DNA of 64,000 nucleotides. Origin: CATQHS01 sp965203375 (GTDB lineage Bacteria > Actinomycetota > Acidimicrobiia > Acidimicrobiales > Aldehydirespiratoraceae). The stretch spans positions 124,001 to 188,000 of the forward strand of contig OZ241886.1 of assembly GCA_965203375.1 (NCBI GenBank). Reading direction: 5' to 3'. A model generated the notes under the pieces. The model made no database searches and had not been told where the DNA came from. It saw only the letters and a program-made list of their open reading frames with translations. Positions 60,707-64,000 of the stretch are shown one piece after another (the stretch's first letter is position 1; each line of letters opens with the position of its first letter). The position numbers were made by a program, and so were the translations under genes.

Positions 60707-62044
60707 ATGAGAATCTTCCGCAGCCGTTCGCTGTCCGTATGGGCAGCGATCCTGACGGTGTTCGCTCTCGTAGCCGCAGCCTGCGGCGGCGACGACGAGC
60801 CCGCCACCACCGATCCGGCGCCTGACGACACCCCGGCCACCACCACCGAGGCGGCCCCGTCGCGGCCCTTCGAGGGAGTCACCCTGAAGTTCGCCAAGGC
60901 GCCCCACGGGGAGGACGAGGCCGACAACATGGCCGCATGGCTGGCCGAGTTCGAAGAGGAGACCGGCATCACGGTCGAGCACACCATCGTGCCCTGGGAC
61001 GAACTCGAGGCCACCTACACGGCCAACTTCGCCGGCAACGACGTCTACGACGTGACCTACCAGACCAGCACCCACCTGACGCTGTTCGGCGAGCTGGGCG
61101 CCTTCGCCGACGTCACGGACCGGTTCAACGGCAGCGACTACGCCGATGACCGGAGCCACTTCCCCGACAGCATCGTCAAAGCCAGCGTCTACAAGGACAA
61201 CCTCTACGGGGTGCCGTTCATCATCGGCACCATCGTGATGTTCGCCAACCTCGACCTGATGGCCGAGGCCGGCATCACCGAGATCCCCTCCACCGGCGAC
61301 GAGCTGGTGGCCGCGGCCATGGCCATTCAGAGCCCGCCCGACGTCTGGGGCTTCTACACCCCGACCACCGTCGCCGACTTCGGCTGGTACTTCAACCTGC
61401 AGAACGTCCACAACTTCGGCGGCGACATCGTCTCCGACGACTTCGAGTCGGCCACCATCGACTCCCCCGCGGTCCGCAGCGCCACCCAGTACGCCGTCGA
61501 TCTGATCTGCACCCACGAGGTCCAGCCCCCGCTCGGCCAGTACGACCGCGAGGGCGCCATCGAGCTGTTCAAGGCCGGCAAGCTGGCCTTCCTGCTGGAC
61601 GAGCCGAGCCGGGTGGCCGTGTTCGAGGAAGAAGGCCTCCCGTTCGACTGGGACATCGCCCAGCCGGTCGGCAACAACGGCAACATCTCGCAGTTCTCCA
61701 CCACCGGGCATTGGTCCATCGCGGCCAAGAGCGAGAACCAGGACGCGGCGTGGGAGCTGGTCAAGTTCCTCAGCACGTCCGACTTCTCCACGACCTACAA
61801 CGAGCGCTACGCCTTCGTCCCCGCCCGCGACGACGTGGACTCGACCGGCGGCAACGAGAGGCTGGCCCGGAACTTCGAGTGGGCCATGACCACATGGGAC
61901 GGACTGGTCACCCACCCGAAGATCAACGGGCTCCTCGACGAGTACGTGAAGGCCCTCGAAGCGGCCACCACCTGCGACACCCCGGTGGCCGAGGCGCTCA
62001 GCGGAGCCCAGAGCCGGGCCGAGGATCTGCTGGCCCGAGGCTGA
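60707..62044 (+). CDS. ABC transporter extracellular solute-binding lipoprotein (sugar type)
   Basis: 445-residue binding protein of the family 1 (MalE/UgpB-like) group. Signal peptide ending VAAACGGDD (lipobox), a Thr/Pro/Asp linker to residue ~48, then the two-lobe domain: WLAEFEEETGITVEHTIVPW, GNDVYDVTYQTSTHLTLFGE, DNLYGVPFIIGTIVMFANLD, KAGKLAFLLDEPSR, NQDAAWELVKFLST. Ligand probably a di- or oligosaccharide or polyol. First gene of an operon with two permeases; the ATPase is not in the window. Confidence 0.92.
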   Translation: MRIFRSRSLSVWAAILTVFALVAAACGGDDEPATTDPAPDDTPATTTEAAPSRPFEGVTLKFAKAPHGEDEADNMAAWLAEFEEETGITVEHTIVPWDELEATYTANFAGNDVYDVTYQTSTHLTLFGELGAFADVTDRFNGSDYADDRSHFPDSIVKASVYKDNLYGVPFIIGTIVMFANLDLMAEAGITEIPSTGDELVAAAMAIQSPPDVWGFYTPTTVADFGWYFNLQNVHNFGGDIVSDDFESATIDSPAVRSATQYAVDLICTHEVQPPLGQYDREGAIELFKAGKLAFLLDEPSRVAVFEEEGLPFDWDIAQPVGNNGNISQFSTTGHWSIAAKSENQDAAWELVKFLSTSDFSTTYNERYAFVPARDDVDSTGGNERLARNFEWAMTTWDGLVTHPKINGLLDEYVKALEAATTCDTPVAEALSGAQSRAEDLLARG

Positions 62045-62055
62045 GAGCACTCCGG

Positions 62056-62095
62056 CCGGGCGCCGGCGGGGCCCAGCGGCTCCGCCGGCGCCCGG
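62056..62095 (+). other. Intercistronic stem-loop between binding protein and permease
   Basis: Perfect 14-bp arms CCGGGCGCCGGCGG and CCGCCGGCGCCCGG, loop 12 nt, in the 61-bp gap after the binding-protein stop. Such hairpins commonly protect the upstream cistron so that binding protein exceeds permease. Confidence 0.7.
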
Positions 62096-62105
62096 CTGAC
62101 GGGCC

Positions 62106-63065
62106 GTGGAAGGATCGGTCGCCGCCGGGGCCACCGAGGAGTGGGCGGAGCTGACGCTCTCGCCGCGCCAGTACCGCCTCCGGGCCCGCCGCTACCAGGC
62201 CCGGATCAGCCGGCGGGCCATCGGGTTCCTCGCCCCCTACACGGTCATATGGGCCGTGTTCTTGGCCTTCCCGGTCGGCTGGGGAGTCTGGCTCAGCTTC
62301 AACACCGGCGGGATCATCGGCGAGCGCCTCTTCGTCGGGTTCGAGAACTGGACCAGGGCCTGGGGCGACACCGAGATCCGCACCGCCGTTTGGAACACGG
62401 CCGTCTACATGGTGATCGCCATCGCCGTGGTGTTCGGCCTGGCCATCTTCTTGGCCTCTTTGCTCAACAAGCACCGGCGGGGCAGCAACTTCTTCAAGCT
62501 GGCCCTGTACTTCCCGCTGCTCGCCCCCCCGATCCTCGGGGCCATGATGTGGTTCTTCATGGTCCACTACGACTTCGGGGTCCTGAACCTGATCCTGCGC
62601 CAGCTCGGAGGGTCCGGGATCAACTACCTCGGGGAGAACCCCAACGCCCTGCTGACCATCGTGGCCGTCGAGGTGTGGCGGGGCCTGGGGTTCTGGGTGC
62701 TCTTCTACCTGGCCGGCATCCAGGCCGTGCCCGAGGAGCTGCTGGCCGCCGCCCGCATCGACGGAGCCCGGACTTGGCGGAGGTTCGCCCGGATCACCGT
62801 GCCCACCCTGCGGCCCCTGCTGCTGTTCGCGCTGGTGGTGGCCATCATCTTCAACGCCCAGCTCTTCGACTCCGTCCAGGTGCTGACCGACGGCGGGCCG
62901 GCGCTGGGCACGGCCACCGTGGTGTGGTTCATCTTCAAGAGGATGTTCGAATTCCAGGACACCGGCCTGGCCTTCGCCACCAGCGTCGGCCTGCTGCTGG
63001 TCATCCTTGCGGCCACGCTCCTGTCCTTCTGGGCCTTGGCCAAAAGGCAGGCGCGCGAAACATGA
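62106..63065 (+). CDS. ABC transporter permease, MalF/UgpA type
   Basis: 319-residue integral membrane subunit with six hydrophobic helices after a basic N-terminus (RARRYQARISRRAIG). The EAA loop that docks on the ATPase is EELLAAARIDGARTWRRFAR followed by ITVPTLRPLL. Start GTG 62106. Its stop shares ATGA with the next permease. Confidence 0.93.
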   Translation: MEGSVAAGATEEWAELTLSPRQYRLRARRYQARISRRAIGFLAPYTVIWAVFLAFPVGWGVWLSFNTGGIIGERLFVGFENWTRAWGDTEIRTAVWNTAVYMVIAIAVVFGLAIFLASLLNKHRRGSNFFKLALYFPLLAPPILGAMMWFFMVHYDFGVLNLILRQLGGSGINYLGENPNALLTIVAVEVWRGLGFWVLFYLAGIQAVPEELLAAARIDGARTWRRFARITVPTLRPLLLFALVVAIIFNAQLFDSVQVLTDGGPALGTATVVWFIFKRMFEFQDTGLAFATSVGLLLVILAATLLSFWALAKRQARET

Positions 63066-64000
63066 CCTCCGCCAGCACCGCCGATACAACCGCCGAAAGC
63101 AACCCGGCCGCGGGCGGCGGCGACAGCGGGCCGAGCCCGTTCGAACTGGACCGGGCCGCGTTCGAGGCCGCGGCCCGGCGGCGGCGGACCGTCGACCGGG
63201 GCCGCCGGATCGGGGCCTACGCCACCCTGAGCCTGTTCGTGGTGATCTCGGTCGGGCCCGCCCTCTACCTGATCTCGCCCGCCTTCCGCGACAGCGTCTC
63301 GCTGTTCGCCTACCCGCCGGAGTGGATCCCCCGCCAGCCGACGCTGGAGAACTACCGGTTCCTGTTCCGCAACACCGAATACGTCCGCTGGGCCGTCAAC
63401 ACCGCGGTCTACGCCACCGGCGTGACCGGCGTGTCATTGGTCACCAACTCCCTGGCCGCCTACGCCTTCGCCCGGCTGCGGTTCCCGGGCCGGAGGGTCC
63501 TGTTCTTCTTGATCCTCTCGACGCTGATGATCCCGGTGGCGGCGGTGCTGGCCCCCACCTACCTGACAGTGCGGACCATCGGCGGATGGCCCCTGATCGG
63601 CGACTGGATCGACCTCGACACCTACGGCGGGCTGATCCTGCCCAGCGCGGTTTCGCCCTTGGGCGTGTTCATGATGAAGCAGTTCATCGAGACGCTCCCC
63701 GGCGGGCTGTACGAGGCGGCCAAGCTGGACGGGGCCTCGGAGTGGCGCATCTTCCGCAAGATCGTGCTGCCCCTGCTGAAGCCGGCGCTGGTGGTGCTGG
63801 GCATCTTCGTGTTCATGATCACCTGGGCCAGCTACCTGTGGCCGCTGGTGGCCGCCACCGGCGACGACTACCGGGTGCTCACGGTGGGCATCCAGTCGCT
63901 CAACGGCCAGTTCGTCACCAACTGGGGGGTCATGGGCGCGGCCGCGCTGTTGACCATCGTCCCGGTGACGATCGTGTTCCTCTTCTTCCAGAAGTGGTTC
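63062..64000 (+). CDS. ABC transporter permease, MalG/UgpE type (cut by window end)
   Basis: 313 codons visible, open at the right edge. A hydrophilic N-terminus of ~55 residues precedes the first helix; the EAA loop is YEAAKLDGASEWRIFRKIVL then PLLKPALVVL, as in MalG-type partners. It completes the heterodimeric channel with the preceding gene. ATG 63062 overlaps that gene by ATGA. The last helix is being read at the edge, so little is missing. Confidence 0.92.
   Translation, partial: MTSASTADTTAESNPAAGGGDSGPSPFELDRAAFEAAARRRRTVDRGRRIGAYATLSLFVVISVGPALYLISPAFRDSVSLFAYPPEWIPRQPTLENYRFLFRNTEYVRWAVNTAVYATGVTGVSLVTNSLAAYAFARLRFPGRRVLFFLILSTLMIPVAAVLAPTYLTVRTIGGWPLIGDWIDLDTYGGLILPSAVSPLGVFMMKQFIETLPGGLYEAAKLDGASEWRIFRKIVLPLLKPALVVLGIFVFMITWASYLWPLVAATGDDYRVLTVGIQSLNGQFVTNWGVMGAAALLTIVPVTIVFLFFQKWF

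Overview
The window is a high-GC, densely coded chromosomal segment of an actinobacterium. The evidence is the dnaK-grpE-dnaJ-hspR heat-shock operon with a MerR-type HspR, a PASTA-domain Ser/Thr kinase beside a PP2C phosphatase, a caa3-type oxidase with a haem-c-bearing subunit II, an EtfD-like membrane Fe-S oxidoreductase, a ClpS/DUF2017 pair, and many genes that look leaderless (a TANNNT hexamer 6-9 nt before ATG/GTG). Membership of the class Acidimicrobiia is a plausible inference, not a demonstrated fact.

Layout. 1-4.7 kb: TlpA-like/CcdA-like thiol redox pair, pdxH, a methyltransferase, serS. 4.8-11.1 kb: accessory block with a kelch-like lipoprotein built from an internal duplication, a LuxR-type regulator, a decayed second copy of the serS 5' end, and a visibly AT-richer module of an AAA ATPase, a TOPRIM-like protein (ATGA-coupled) and an unknown gene; this is the best candidate for a defence-type system. 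11.1-21.4 kb: aerobic respiration (ctaG, cox4-like, ctaE, ctaD, ctaC, membrane protein, a second subunit III-like protein, a subunit I-like protein without its metal-ligand histidines, ctaB, ctaA). 21.4-28.4 kb: clpS, DUF2017, three tRNAs, an aspartic protease, hsp20, TetR-P450, ilvD. 28.4-43.2 kb: purB-purA, clpB, an MBL-fold protein, hspR, dnaJ, grpE, dnaK, gpmA, an EtfD-like protein, pabA/trpG. 43.2-57.5 kb: PASTA kinase and PP2C, three tandem GNAT-like paralogues with an embedded tRNA-Leu, cell-envelope polysaccharide genes (two GT39-type proteins, one fused to an acyltransferase-3 domain, a polysaccharide deacetylase, DUF2304), pheA, tRNA-Ser, a Fur-family regulator. 57.6-64 kb: pectinacetylesterase-like lipoprotein, tRNA-Ser and tRNA-Arg, a two-gene unknown module, and a sugar-type ABC importer running off the window.

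How the parts work together. The first and third regions both serve aerobic respiration: thiol relay for cytochrome maturation, haem O/A synthesis, Cu insertion and oxidase subunits. The heat-shock operon carries chaperones, their repressor and a coupled hydrolase. The kinase/phosphatase pair borders envelope genes. Two window-wide signals stand out: short direct duplications repeatedly sitting on start or stop codons (ccdA, ccdA/pdxH ends, purA/purB junction, hspR start, pknB stop, lipoprotein start and stop), and the leaderless promoter signature. No rRNA, CRISPR array, transposase or integrase gene was found.
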